The translations under genes and the position numbers were made by a program. From contig CADCVG010000001.1 of NCBI GenBank assembly GCA_902806075.1, forward strand, positions 1-56,662: a stretch of 56,662 bases of DNA. The letters run 5' to 3'. The DNA comes from an uncultured Rubrobacteraceae bacterium (GTDB lineage: Bacteria > Actinomycetota > Rubrobacteria > Rubrobacterales > Rubrobacteraceae). The first letter of the stretch is position 1; every line of letters starts with the position of its first letter. The notes beneath the pieces were generated by a model. The model saw only the letters and a list, made by a program, of their open reading frames with translations. It was not told where the DNA came from and made no database searches. Of the stretch, positions 36,469-45,151 are shown piece after piece.

Positions 36469-37362
36469 TTAGCCAGGAACTGGTTCGAAGTTGCCGGCCT
36501 TATGGACCTGCCCCGGCAGCTCCTTGCCGAGCTGTTCAGCGAGCCACTGGGCGCACTCGATGAGCGCGTCCAGCTCGATCCCCGTCTCGTGACCCATCCC
36601 GTGCAACAGGTACACGAGGTCCTCCGTCGCGATGTTGCCGGTGGCCTGTGGGGCGAACGGACAGCCACCCGAACCGCCGACCGAGGCGTCGAGCACAGTC
36701 GCCCCCGCCTCCACCGCCGCGATGGCGTTCGCTATCCCCGTGTTGCGCGTGTCGTGGAAGTGGCAGCCGACGGTAACCCCGGAGTTCAGGATGCCCGTGA
36801 CCAGTTCGCGTACACCTTTCGGGACACCGACGCCGATGGTATCGGCCAGCACGATCTCATCCGGCTTCGCCTCGCCTACCCGTTTCGCCAGGTCGAGGAC
36901 CACCTCTGGCTTCACCCGTCCCTCGAAGGGGCATCCAAAGGCGGCGCTCAAGGTGATCGAGACACGCACCCCGTCGAGCCGCGCCCGCTCGACGATCCGT
37001 GCAGCTAAAGCGGTTGCGTCCGCGACGGTCGTGTTCTGGTTGCGCTCCGCGAACGTCTCCGTTACCGGGAAGGCGTAGCGTACCTCGTCCACCCCTGCCT
37101 GTATCGCCCGCTCGTAGCCCTTCTCGTTGAGGACGAGCCCCGCATAGCTCGTGCCGGGCCTGCGCTCTATCCCCGCCATCACCTCCTCGGCGCCCGCCAT
37201 CTGCGGCACCAGCTTGGGGTTTACAAAGCTCGCCGCCTCGACCCTCGGGACGCCCGCGGCCGCCAGCCTGTCGCAGAGCCCGGCCCGGACCTCCGGGGAG
37301 AGCGTCTTATCTTCGTTCTGGAGACCGTCGCGTGGACCGACGTCCACTATCTCTATGCGCAT
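36469..37362 (-). CDS. Hydroxymethylglutaryl-CoA lyase
   Basis: Cleaves HMG-CoA to acetyl-CoA and acetoacetate in leucine breakdown. The 297 aa open IEIVDVGPRDGLQNEDKTL (metal Asp and Arg of the TIM barrel) and carry CHFHDTRNTGIANA and the GCPFAPQATGN loop with the catalytic Cys. ATG 37362 is preferred; GTG 37377 is five codons upstream. Acetyl-CoA produced here could feed the adjacent citrate synthase, but the gene lies apart from any leucine operon. Confidence 0.9.
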   Translation of the reverse strand: MRIEIVDVGPRDGLQNEDKTLSPEVRAGLCDRLAAAGVPRVEAASFVNPKLVPQMAGAEEVMAGIERRPGTSYAGLVLNEKGYERAIQAGVDEVRYAFPVTETFAERNQNTTVADATALAARIVERARLDGVRVSITLSAAFGCPFEGRVKPEVVLDLAKRVGEAKPDEIVLADTIGVGVPKGVRELVTGILNSGVTVGCHFHDTRNTGIANAIAAVEAGATVLDASVGGSGGCPFAPQATGNIATEDLVYLLHGMGHETGIELDALIECAQWLAEQLGKELPGQVHKAGNFEPVPG

Positions 37363-37516
37363 TGGATCACCGCCCACCCCCGCTCCTCACGGCGGAGAGC
37401 ACAGTCCGGCCGCAATGTCGTATCCCTTGTCACTTACCCTCCTTTCGCAGGCACGGTAACGAGGAGCCCGGCCTGCGTCAAGCTTCTCGGTAATACCATG
37501 CCGCCCAACCTCGAAG

Positions 37517-38425
37517 CTAACGCGGGCTCCGAACCTCCTCGTCGCTGAAACGCTCTTCGAGTTTGCGTACCTCGGGCAGTCCGATGAAGTCTATGAAGTC
37601 ACCCAGGGGCAACAGCCGGTCCATCGCCCGCGTCGGGGTACCTTCGGCGTGGATGCGTGCGAAAACCTCTCTCATGGAGACGGTGGCCACGAGCAGCGCG
37701 CTGACGGGGAAGATGATGAGGTGGAACCCCAACTCCTTCAGACGCTCCAGCGGAACGGCGGGCGTCTTGCCACTCTCGACCCAGTTGAAGAGCAGCGGCA
37801 CCTCCGGGAAGGTCTCCGCAACGACGGCTATCTCCTCCTCGCTCTGAGGCGCCTCCACGAAGAGCACGTCGGCCCCGGCCTCGCGGTAGCGGCTGGCTCT
37901 CTCCAAAGCGCCGTCCATGCCCTCGACGGCGCGGGCGTCGGTGCGAGCAATGATCACGAACTCCTCCGAGTGCCGGGCCTCCACGGCGGCGTGGACCTTC
38001 TCGACCATCTCGGAGGTGGAGATGACCTCCTTGCCCTCCATGTGGCCGCATTTCTTGGGCATCACCTGGTCCTCTATGTGGATAGCAGAGACCCCCGCAG
38101 CCTCGTACTCCTGTACGGTCCGGATGACGTTGATAGGGTTTCCGTAGCCGTTGTCGGCGTCGGCTATGACCGGCACCTCGACCGCCCCCACGATGCGCCG
38201 GGCGTTGTCGACCATCTCGCTAAAGGTCAGGAGCCCGATGTCCGGACGACCCAGGAACGAAGCGGCCGTGCCGAAGCCCGTCATGTACACCGCCCCGAAC
38301 CCCGCCTCCTCGACCAGCCGGGCCGAGAGGGCGTCGTATGCGCCGGGGGCAAGAACAGGCTCCGACCCCGCAAGCATCTCCCGCAACCGCCCCGGCCCCG
38401 CATTCCGCTGCATTAGATCCGCCAA
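37517..38425 (-). CDS. Isocitrate lyase/PEP mutase superfamily lyase
   Basis: TIM-barrel C-C lyase of 302 aa from a TTG at 38425, placed six bases after AAGGAG; longer frames upstream run into the transposase remnant. Motifs: DADNGYGNPINVIRTV (metal Asp) and VMPKKCGHMEGKEV with the catalytic Cys. Methylisocitrate lyase, oxaloacetate decarboxylase and dimethylmalate lyase are all possible; no methylcitrate synthase or dehydratase is adjacent. Near-neighbour citrate synthase and HMG-CoA lyase suggest central or acyl-CoA catabolism. Confidence 0.85.
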   Translation of the reverse strand: MADLMQRNAGPGRLREMLAGSEPVLAPGAYDALSARLVEEAGFGAVYMTGFGTAASFLGRPDIGLLTFSEMVDNARRIVGAVEVPVIADADNGYGNPINVIRTVQEYEAAGVSAIHIEDQVMPKKCGHMEGKEVISTSEMVEKVHAAVEARHSEEFVIIARTDARAVEGMDGALERASRYREAGADVLFVEAPQSEEEIAVVAETFPEVPLLFNWVESGKTPAVPLERLKELGFHLIIFPVSALLVATVSMREVFARIHAEGTPTRAMDRLLPLGDFIDFIGLPEVRKLEERFSDEEVRSPR

Positions 38426-38499
38426 GACAAACTCCTTATCCTCGTTCTCCTCCGAGCCACTCGTAACCAGAGGGTACCAGTCCACCTCTAATGCTCCGT

Positions 38500-39615
38500 T
38501 CCTCAAAGACGATAAACAAAGGAACGCCGCCGATGCCTTCGGGGCTTCCGCGCTCGCCCCACACCCACGGTTTCGCTCCGCGATAAAGTTGCTGGGTCGC
38601 AACCCGCGCGGCTTTATTGATCTCTTCTCCGTTCGCAAAGGTTTGGCCCGCTAATGCCTCCCGCCTGAACAGGCGCCACCACGCTTCTTGCAGGTTCAGC
38701 CAGCACGCTCCAAGCGGAATGAAGACCTGCTTCACCCGCGGGTGTTCCTCCAGCCACTTCCGGATAGGTGGGGCTTTTGTGACTGGAGAGGTTGTCGGTT
38801 GTCAGAGGTAGAGCTCCCCGCTCGGATTTGTCTGCTCGAGGGCTTTGAGTAGTCTAAGATAGCCTTCCGTGTTGCGCGAGCGGTGGGCGAGGGTGAGCGC
38901 CTGAGCGTCGCCCACCCGCAGCGTTGCGTAGACCCAGACTTCTTGGGATCCCTATCCTCCCGCGCCTTGATGCGGTCGCCGGATGGCCACCGCATCAAGG
39001 CGCGGGAGGATAGGTGCTGGGGCTCACCGGCCCTAACTCCTCCAGGCAGATGGTCCTCACGCCATCGGGCGGCCTGATGTAGAGCGCGGCGACTTTCGTT
39101 CTTTTGGGACGAACTCCGGGTCGTGGCTCTCACCCCACGGATGCCCGTTACGCCACCTCACCCCTCCGGCCTTCAGTATGCTCCTCACCTGGCTGCCCCC
39201 GACGGTGATAGCGTGCTCTCGGGCGGCGGTGAGGGCATCCAACGTCCAGTGGGCTTCCTTCTCCTCATCCCTGTCCTCCAACTCGCCGCCGGCGTCGCGG
39301 ACCAACCTCCCGGATGGATCGGTGGCTACCAGCGAGATGATCCAGGAGCGTTCGGCTTCGGTGAGCCGGGTCTTTCGTCCGGCACCCGGACGGTCGCCGA
39401 GCTCGTCTATCCCCTCGGCGTTGAAGCGGTGGATACGCTCGCGCACCGTCTGAGGATGTGGCATCCGAGCTCGGCGGCGATCCCCGTGGTGCGCAGACCG
39501 CTCCAGCCGCGCAAGATCATCCGGGCACACAGTATTCAGTCACCAGGAGCATGGCGGCTATTGGCAAGCTTTCGGAGCTGTCACTCCTCGTCTGGATCGC
39601 CGGTAGAACGAGCGT
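38500..39615 (-). pseudogene. IS630-type transposase, multiply frameshifted
   Basis: Pieces of one IS630-family transposase lie in different minus frames. The N-terminal helix-turn-helix part (PQTVRERIHRFNAEGIDELG, then RPGAGRKTRLTEAERSWI) is at 39200-39480. A middle part with TTDNLSSHKSP is near 38790. The C-terminal part (VFIPLGACWLNLQEAWWRLF) is at 38600-38735. At least four frame changes and one in-frame stop separate them, so it cannot make an active enzyme. Terminal inverted repeats were not found. It sits just upstream of the lyase gene. Confidence 0.85.
38951..39014. repeat. Perfect 26-bp inverted repeat inside transposase remnant
   Basis: Arms 38951-38976 and 38989-39014 are exact reverse complements, separated by a 12-bp spacer. 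Both strands therefore encode a similar peptide (SSRALMR...RIKARED). It lies where an intact IS630 transposase should have its conserved proline- and DGH-containing segment, and may be a small inversion duplication or a cruciform-prone hotspot. Confidence 0.9.
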
Positions 39616-39684
39616 AAAGCAGTTTAGGCAAGGCTGTCTCCTCCATTCAGTACTATGCCACCACCAATTATGCCGCGTTATCTA

Positions 39685-40178
39685 TACTAGAATTGAGGAA
39701 CGGAGCAATATTCGACCGAAGATGTCATTGATGCTCACTGCAAGCTCTGGCAGCAACCGAGGGGAGATGGAGACGACGCCGGAGTCGAGGTGTCCGACCT
39801 CTTTATACGGACCGCCCTCGGGACGCGAGTACGTCAGAACCTCGTTATCCCGCAGGTTCACGATCCAGACCTCCGGAACGCCTGTCCGGGCGTAAAGGGC
39901 ACTTTGACATCGCGGTCGAACTCCAGCGCCGTGTCGGAGACCTCGATCAGGAGGAGCACATCCTCGGGCGTGGGACGTTTGCCCGCGTAGAAGTCCTCCC
40001 GCGGACGGAGCAGTTCGACGTCGGGCTCGGTATCGGAGCGGTCCGAGATCCTCGCCGGGTTCTGCACATGGACGATGGTGGTCATCTCCAGGATATCCCC
40101 TGCTATGAGTTCGACGCGGTCGTCTCCGTGAAAAATTCTGGCCTGCCCATACGAAGATACTCCTCGACGGAAGTTCAC
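39685..40178 (-). pseudogene. Uma2-family nuclease remnant (DUF820)
   Basis: The frame starts around FHGDDRVELIAGDILEMT and continues VQNPARISDRSDTEPDVELL and PTPEDVLLLIEVSDTALEFD, the Uma2 core with PD-(D/E)xK-like residues. About 25 residues seem missing between the first two blocks. A one-base shift near 39900 moves the rest (LYARTGVPEVWIVNLRDNEV) into another frame. It is adjacent to the transposase remnant, so this is a decay island. Confidence 0.78.
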
Positions 40179-40232
40179 CGTCGACGAGGCTCGGCCGCCC
40201 GTTCCTGCCGCCCAAAGGTCCTCATATTCCTC

Positions 40233-40544
40233 CTAACCGCCGAAGAAGCGCCGGAGCCAACCAGGCAACGTGCCCCCTTCGGTGGCGCGCTTGTAGTCCT
40301 CGAGGTCCTCGGCGTGGACCGCTACGCCGGACTCGCCCAATAGAGCACGGGCGTCGTCCATGCGGGAGGCGGGCACACCCCCCGCGAAGGTTGCCTCGAC
40401 GAGGTAATTGTCGTTCCACCGGATGCGGTAGATGCGCAAGACCAGGAGTTCCTCTCTCGTGAAGCGCCGATCTAGCTCCCTGGCGTGATAGCGGGCCTCT
40501 TCTTCGCTGACAAACTCGTAGCCCAAAGAGTGCGAGCCCGCCAT
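40233..40544 (-). CDS. Hypothetical protein
   Basis: A 103-aa protein starting MAGSHSLGYEFVSEEEARYH; I do not recognise the family. It contains a likely alpha/beta fold (LLVLRIYRIRWNDNYLVEATF) and ends GWLRRFFGG. The ATG at 40544 lies one base after the zinc-protease stop, implying translational coupling. A longer frame to 40667 only overlaps that gene. Confidence 0.62.
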   Translation of the reverse strand: MAGSHSLGYEFVSEEEARYHARELDRRFTREELLVLRIYRIRWNDNYLVEATFAGGVPASRMDDARALLGESGVAVHAEDLEDYKRATEGGTLPGWLRRFFGG

Positions 40545-40545
40545 C

Positions 40546-41589
40546 TCAGGCAGCCTCCAGGACGCGTCCCATCCATAGACCGGGGTCCCGTATCTCCTCC
40601 AGGGTGGGCATGTACTCCGGACCATCCCAGACGCGGTTGAGGCCGCCCATGCCGGCGCGCCTGGCAACGGCGTCGGCGAACTCCTCGCCCATACGATACT
40701 GCTCCAGCTTCATATCGAGGCCGGTTATGCGGAAGATGGCGGTCTCCAGAGGCGGGCGGTGGGCCCGGCTCCTGGACATGCGCTCCTTGAGTTGGTCGTA
40801 GCCGGGGACGAGCCGCCGGCCTACGTGGTGCATGACGTAGTCGGAGTAGCCCTCTATGACGCTCATGGTCGACTGCATCTCCTCGAAGGCTTCGCGCTGG
40901 CCTCTGCTCATAACGAGCTCCAGGGAACGCCCGCCGGTCCGGAGGTTCTCGGCGAGGCGCCGGACGGTCTCGATCGCCCCGAGCCGATCGGCGAGTGGCC
41001 CCGTGAAGCCTTCGACGAGCCCGCCGAGATGGTCCCGGAGCCAGGGATGGCCCTCGAACTGCAACGCGTGGGTGGTCTCGTGCAGCACGATATAGAGCCG
41101 CAGCCCGGCGAGCGGCACCCCGATCCTCCCCGCCGCCGAGGTGATGTTCCCGTCGAGAAAAAAGATCTCACCCGGCTCCCCGGGCCTCTTCCGGGGCTTC
41201 TTTCCGGTGACGAGGGGACCGGTATCGTACTGCCCCAGAACGCGCGCCGAGAGGAAGCCCAACAGCAGCCCTATCTGAGCCGTGAGCGTCGCTTTTCCGA
41301 AGGCCCACGTGAGGTCACTCGCGCCGGCCGAGGCACGCTGCAGGACCGGCTCCAGGAGCGCTCCGAAGCTCTCGATGTTGAAGTCGATCCACTCGGCCCG
41401 GTCGGCGACCCGAACGGGACGCTCGCCGTGGGGCAGGCTTATGCCCGTAAACTCCGCGAGCGGGCCGAGAGCCTCCTCAACCGCCGCCGGGTAGTCGAAG
41501 GCGCCGTGCCGCGCCGGTATGTCCCCCTCCGTGCGCGTGGCGAGCGCCACCGCGACCCTGCGCGCGAGGCCCCAGGAGATCACACCCAT
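40546..41589 (-). CDS. DUF2342 zinc-dependent metalloprotease-like protein (F420-associated)
   Basis: A 347-aa actinobacterial protein of the DUF2342 family, named in databases after co-occurrence with coenzyme F420. The zinc motif is HETTH in YIVLHETTHALQFEGHPWL. A second conserved stretch, EGYSDYVMHHVGRRLVP, has a candidate third ligand Glu. True proteolytic activity is not demonstrated to my knowledge. It is followed by the 103-aa hypothetical gene. Confidence 0.85.
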   Translation of the reverse strand: MGVISWGLARRVAVALATRTEGDIPARHGAFDYPAAVEEALGPLAEFTGISLPHGERPVRVADRAEWIDFNIESFGALLEPVLQRASAGASDLTWAFGKATLTAQIGLLLGFLSARVLGQYDTGPLVTGKKPRKRPGEPGEIFFLDGNITSAAGRIGVPLAGLRLYIVLHETTHALQFEGHPWLRDHLGGLVEGFTGPLADRLGAIETVRRLAENLRTGGRSLELVMSRGQREAFEEMQSTMSVIEGYSDYVMHHVGRRLVPGYDQLKERMSRSRAHRPPLETAIFRITGLDMKLEQYRMGEEFADAVARRAGMGGLNRVWDGPEYMPTLEEIRDPGLWMGRVLEAA

Positions 41590-41680
41590 CCTCCCTGAAG
41601 CCTCCCTGAAACCACCCTTACAACCCGCTCTCTCACGTAAAGGAGTATATACGCTCGTCAGCCCCTGGAACGCCGCTTCA

Positions 41681-41709
41681 TTGTATCCTGGGAGCTCGCG
41701 GGTTATATT
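41681..41709 (+). promoter_or_regulatory. tatA promoter, leaderless arrangement
   Basis: TTGTAT (41681-41686), 17-bp spacer, TATATT (41704-41709). The tatA ATG starts only seven bases after the -10, so transcription should begin at or next to the start codon. There is no Shine-Dalgarno, consistent with a leaderless mRNA. Confidence 0.7.
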
Positions 41710-41715
41710 CCCCTT

Positions 41716-41925
41716 ATGGGTTTCGGCATCGGCTTCAACGAACTAATCATCGTCGGGCTCCTGTTCCTGATCCTCTTCGGCCCCAGCAAGCTCCCGCAGA
41801 TGGCCCGCGACATCGGTAAGTTCGTCTCCGAAGCTCGCCGCTCGATGGATGAGTTCAAGTCCGAGTTGATCTCCAGCGACGACGAGGACGAAGAAGACCG
41901 CAGCCCCAAACGCAAACGGAAGTAG
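41716..41925 (+). CDS. tatA: Sec-independent protein translocase TatA
   Basis: Pore subunit of the twin-arginine export system, 69 aa. A short N-terminal helix (ELIIVGLLFLILFGPSKLP) is followed by an amphipathic helix (MARDIGKFVSEARRSMDEF) and a charged tail ending PKRKRK. The FGPSKLP hinge is diagnostic. It would serve the Tat-signal ferritin-like proteins and the ABC binding protein seen here. No tatC is adjacent. Confidence 0.93.
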   Translation: MGFGIGFNELIIVGLLFLILFGPSKLPQMARDIGKFVSEARRSMDEFKSELISSDDEDEEDRSPKRKRK

Positions 41926-41989
41926 CCTCCAGAGCTTACAGCGCTACGGGCCAGGTTCGACACTTACAATCCTGCTTAATTCGAGTTAA

Positions 41990-42244
41990 ATGTACCCGCC
42001 AGGTCAAACTACGCCGTCTACGGTCGGTGGCCGGCCAACTCCGCAACGCCCGTACGGTCTTTTGGATCTACACCTCGAACGGTTAAGTCAGCAGGACCGT
42101 AAACTAGAGAACGAACGGCGGGAAATGGGTGTACCCGGTCACCTAACCCCTGAATGCCGGAGACGCCTGGAACGTGCAGGTATCCAATCGCAGTTCCAGC
42201 ACGGGCTACGTCATCCCGACGCGATAAAGGTCGTCCGCGCGTAA
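41990..42244 (+). CDS. Hypothetical 84-aa protein
   Basis: I do not recognise it. It is hydrophilic, Arg/Gln-rich, and contains LDLHLERLSQQDRKLENERR, a likely helix. There is no Shine-Dalgarno, and third-position GC is lower than in neighbours, which suggests acquisition or a spurious frame. Confidence 0.35.
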   Translation: MYPPGQTTPSTVGGRPTPQRPYGLLDLHLERLSQQDRKLENERREMGVPGHLTPECRRRLERAGIQSQFQHGLRHPDAIKVVRA

Positions 42245-42272
42245 CCGGCGGCTAGCGAAGCGCGACGGCGCT

Positions 42273-43307
42273 CTACTCGGGGACATCCCCTTCCGCGTGG
42301 CCCGTCTCGCGACTCTCTAGCGTTTTCGCGACATAGAGGCCGCGCCTTAGAGGGTTCTCGTGATGGCTCCAGCCGCCGGCGGCGACGTTGCGGGTGCTTT
42401 CGAGGAACATGGCGGCGCGGGCATCGAGGTTGTCCAGGAGGTTCACGAGCAGAGCTTCCAGGGTTTTGGGTTGCTCGGGGGAACCGTACTCCTTCTCGCC
42501 CTGGTGGCTGAGCATGACGTGCGAGAGTTGGAGGGCGAGCTCCTCTGGGAAGCCGGGGATCTGGGAGGCGTGGACGGCGACGATCCGGTCACCCAAAACC
42601 ACGTGTCCCTGAAGGCGGCCCTCGGTAGAGTAGGCGAAGCTGCCATTCTCCCAGGAGAGCTCCTTTGTCTTGCCGACGTCGTGAAAGACGGCCCCGAAGA
42701 GCAGCAGGTCCCTGTCGACCGGGTAGATCTCCGCGAGCGCCTCCGCCACCCGCAGACAGTGGACCGAGTGCTCCAGCAGTCCCCCGAGGCGGGCATGGTG
42801 CATCGCCTTCGCCGCGGGCGCCGTGCAAAAGGCCTCCCACAGCTCCTCGTCGGCGACCATGCGGGCGAAGAGCTCCCTGAGGTGCGGATCTTCGAGGGCG
42901 CGGCCGGCCTCGATCAACTCCTCTGCCAGAGACTCGCGGTCCTGCTCCGTGGCCGGGAGGTAGTCCTCCTCCTCGACCTCGTGCTTCGAGAGAACCCTCA
43001 TGCGCTCGACCTTTACCTGGAGCATCCCGCGGTACTCGTGGGCATTCCCCTCGACATAGACGTACTCGGAACCGCTCAGGCCGCTTGAGAGCTCGACGGG
43101 GAGCCGCCACATCCGGGCGTCCACGGAGCCGGTCTTGTCTACGAGCTTCGTCGAGAGGTACGGCGAGCCGCGGCTGTCAGGGCGCACGATCGTATCGGTG
43201 GCGAGGAAGGTAGAGCGCAGGCTCATGCCCGGCCGCAGGTCCCGTGCCCAAAACTTTTCCTTCGCCTTCGAGATCGGTTGTCGCGCCCCTCTAGCCCTTA
43301 GCTTCAC
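42273..43307 (-). CDS. HD-domain 3'-5' exoribonuclease, YhaM family
   Basis: A 344-aa protein with an OB-fold region (FLATDTIVRPDSRGSPYLST, LVDKTGSVDARMW) and an HD phosphohydrolase domain (LGGLLEHSVHCLRVAEAL, LLLFGAVFHDVGKTKEL, LSHVMLSHQGEKEYGSP). This architecture matches YhaM/CBF1-type RNases, which shorten RNA 3' ends using Mn2+/Co2+. It starts 11 bp downstream of the ABC permease and may share its message. Confidence 0.85.
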   Translation of the reverse strand: MKLRARGARQPISKAKEKFWARDLRPGMSLRSTFLATDTIVRPDSRGSPYLSTKLVDKTGSVDARMWRLPVELSSGLSGSEYVYVEGNAHEYRGMLQVKVERMRVLSKHEVEEEDYLPATEQDRESLAEELIEAGRALEDPHLRELFARMVADEELWEAFCTAPAAKAMHHARLGGLLEHSVHCLRVAEALAEIYPVDRDLLLFGAVFHDVGKTKELSWENGSFAYSTEGRLQGHVVLGDRIVAVHASQIPGFPEELALQLSHVMLSHQGEKEYGSPEQPKTLEALLVNLLDNLDARAAMFLESTRNVAAGGWSHHENPLRRGLYVAKTLESRETGHAEGDVPE

Positions 43308-43317
43308 TTCGGGGTAT

Positions 43318-44169
43318 TTAGCCCTTTACAGCCCCCGCGGTCAGGCCGGAGACGATCCGTCGCTGGAAGAGCAGGACGAGTATCACCAGCGGCACCGTCA
43401 CCACCACCGCCGCGGCGGCTTGAGCCCCGTAATCTACCGTATAAACGGTCGCGAAGTTAGGGATGACGACCGTCACCGGCTGGGTCCTGTCATCGAAGAG
43501 GAACGTGTTGGCGAAGAGGAACTCATTCCAGGCGAAGATGAAGGTCAAGATTGCCGTGGTGAACACGCCGGGCGCCGCGAGCGGCACTATGACCTTTCGA
43601 AACGCCTGTATCGTCGTCGCCCCGTCTACCTTCGCGGCCTCTTCGAGGTCCACCGGCAACTCCCTGAAGAAGGAGACCAGGATCCAGATCGTCAGCGGCA
43701 GGGCGAAGACTATGTCCGGGACTATTGCCGCCCAGTAAGTATCTATGATGCCGATCTGACGGAACTGTATAAAGAGCGGGGCGATGATCGCCACGTGGGG
43801 GAAGAAGCTAATCGCGAGTATCAGCGTCATCACGATGCTCTTGAAGCGGAAGCGCAGGCGCGCGATAGCGTAGGCCGCGATCGAGCCGAAGAACAAGCAT
43901 ATCACCGTCGTTACCCCGGCGATTATGGTGCTGTTGATGAGCGCCCTCTGAAAGGACGAATCCCCGAAGATCGTGCCGTAGGAGGCACCGGTCGGTGAGT
44001 TCGGCAGGATCGTCGGCGGCGAGGCGAAGAGTTCGCTCTTGGTGATGATGCTCATCTTGAACACCCAGAGTAAGGGCGCGACGCTAACCAGCACGAACAG
44101 GATCAGGAACACGTAGAAGAGGAGCATGTTGAGGTTTACCCTGGATTCCGAAGCACTTGCTGCAGCCAT
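43318..44169 (-). CDS. Sugar ABC transporter permease (MalG-type)
   Basis: Inner-membrane permease of 283 aa with six predicted helices. The EAA loop appears as EEAAKVDGATTIQAFRKVIVPLAAPG. N-terminus NMLLFYVFLILFVLVSVAPLLW is typical of MalG-like permeases. It is the last gene of an ATPase-binding protein-permease-permease cluster. The sugar cannot be fixed from sequence. Confidence 0.9.
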   Translation of the reverse strand: MAAASASESRVNLNMLLFYVFLILFVLVSVAPLLWVFKMSIITKSELFASPPTILPNSPTGASYGTIFGDSSFQRALINSTIIAGVTTVICLFFGSIAAYAIARLRFRFKSIVMTLILAISFFPHVAIIAPLFIQFRQIGIIDTYWAAIVPDIVFALPLTIWILVSFFRELPVDLEEAAKVDGATTIQAFRKVIVPLAAPGVFTTAILTFIFAWNEFLFANTFLFDDRTQPVTVVIPNFATVYTVDYGAQAAAAVVVTVPLVILVLLFQRRIVSGLTAGAVKG

Positions 44170-44175
44170 AATCTT

Positions 44176-45090
44176 CTACTCCTCCGTCGAAGTCTGCATA
44201 CCGAGGCCCTTGATAAAGAAGAGCGCGAGCAGGAACGCCGTCAAGAAGATGAAGACCGACGCCGCGTTCCCTATTGGGAAGTTAAGCTGGCTGATCCTGA
44301 CCGCCTTGTACACGAAGGTAGACAGAGACTCAAGCTCCCGGTTACTCATAGCCCAGAAGAGGTCGTAGATCCGGTACGCATCGAGCGTACGGAACAGCAC
44401 CGCGACCAGGATGGCCGGCTTGAGGAGCGGCAGGGTTATCCTGAAGAAACGCTGCATGACGCTCGCCCCATCGACCTTCGCCGCCTCGTAGACGTCGCCG
44501 GGGATCGTCTGAAGACCCGCGAGCAATAATAGCGCCATGAAAGGCGTCGTCTTCCAGGTGTCTACCATGATCGCACCTATAAGGAGCAGCGTCTGGTCGG
44601 AGAGTATCGGCTGGCTGATGATGTTCAGCGCGCTCGCCACGTACTGGATGATCCCGACCTGATCCTGGAACATCAGTCGCCACATCACAGCCGAGATGAC
44701 CGTCGGGAACGCCCACGGCACCAGGATCGCCGCCCTCACCAGCCCCCGGCCCCTGAACGCCCGGTTTATGGCGAGGGCTATAGTCAACCCGATCATGAAC
44801 TCGAAGAACACGCTAACCCCCGTAAAGATAACCGTGTTCCTCAGCCCATCCAGGAACTCGCTGTTCTGGAACATCGAGACGTAGTTCTGGAGACCTACGA
44901 AGTTCCCGACGTTGTTGACGTTCGCCTGGAAGAAGCTCAGGTAGAACGAGTAGGCGATCGGGTAAAACGCTACAACCAGAATGATAAACAGGGCGGGCAG
45001 GATCATGTAATACGCGGTGCGCCGCTCGGGGTTCCCGAACTCCTCCCTCAGCGCGCCCCGTTTCTTTCTCTCTGTAGGCGCCGTCGTCAA
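44176..45090 (-). CDS. Sugar ABC transporter permease (MalF-type)
   Basis: Permease of 304 aa, six transmembrane helices. The EAA motif is YEAAKVDGASVMQRFFRITLPLLKP; the N-terminus MTTAPTERKKRGALREEFG is cytoplasmic. Pairs with the MalG-type subunit 6 bp downstream. Confidence 0.9.
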   Translation of the reverse strand: MTTAPTERKKRGALREEFGNPERRTAYYMILPALFIILVVAFYPIAYSFYLSFFQANVNNVGNFVGLQNYVSMFQNSEFLDGLRNTVIFTGVSVFFEFMIGLTIALAINRAFRGRGLVRAAILVPWAFPTVISAVMWRLMFQDQVGIIQYVASALNIISQPILSDQTLLLIGAIMVDTWKTTPFMALLLLAGLQTIPGDVYEAAKVDGASVMQRFFRITLPLLKPAILVAVLFRTLDAYRIYDLFWAMSNRELESLSTFVYKAVRISQLNFPIGNAASVFIFLTAFLLALFFIKGLGMQTSTEE

Positions 45091-45151
45091 GCCTTTCCCC
45101 TTTCCTCTACGAGCCGGGGGACGGTCTTCGCCGCCCCCGACCTTCTCAGGG

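Noticed and set aside
38951-39014. CRISPR repeat or Rho-independent terminator
   Set aside because: Only one pair of inverted arms, no spaced direct repeats, no T-run, and it lies within transposase remnants.
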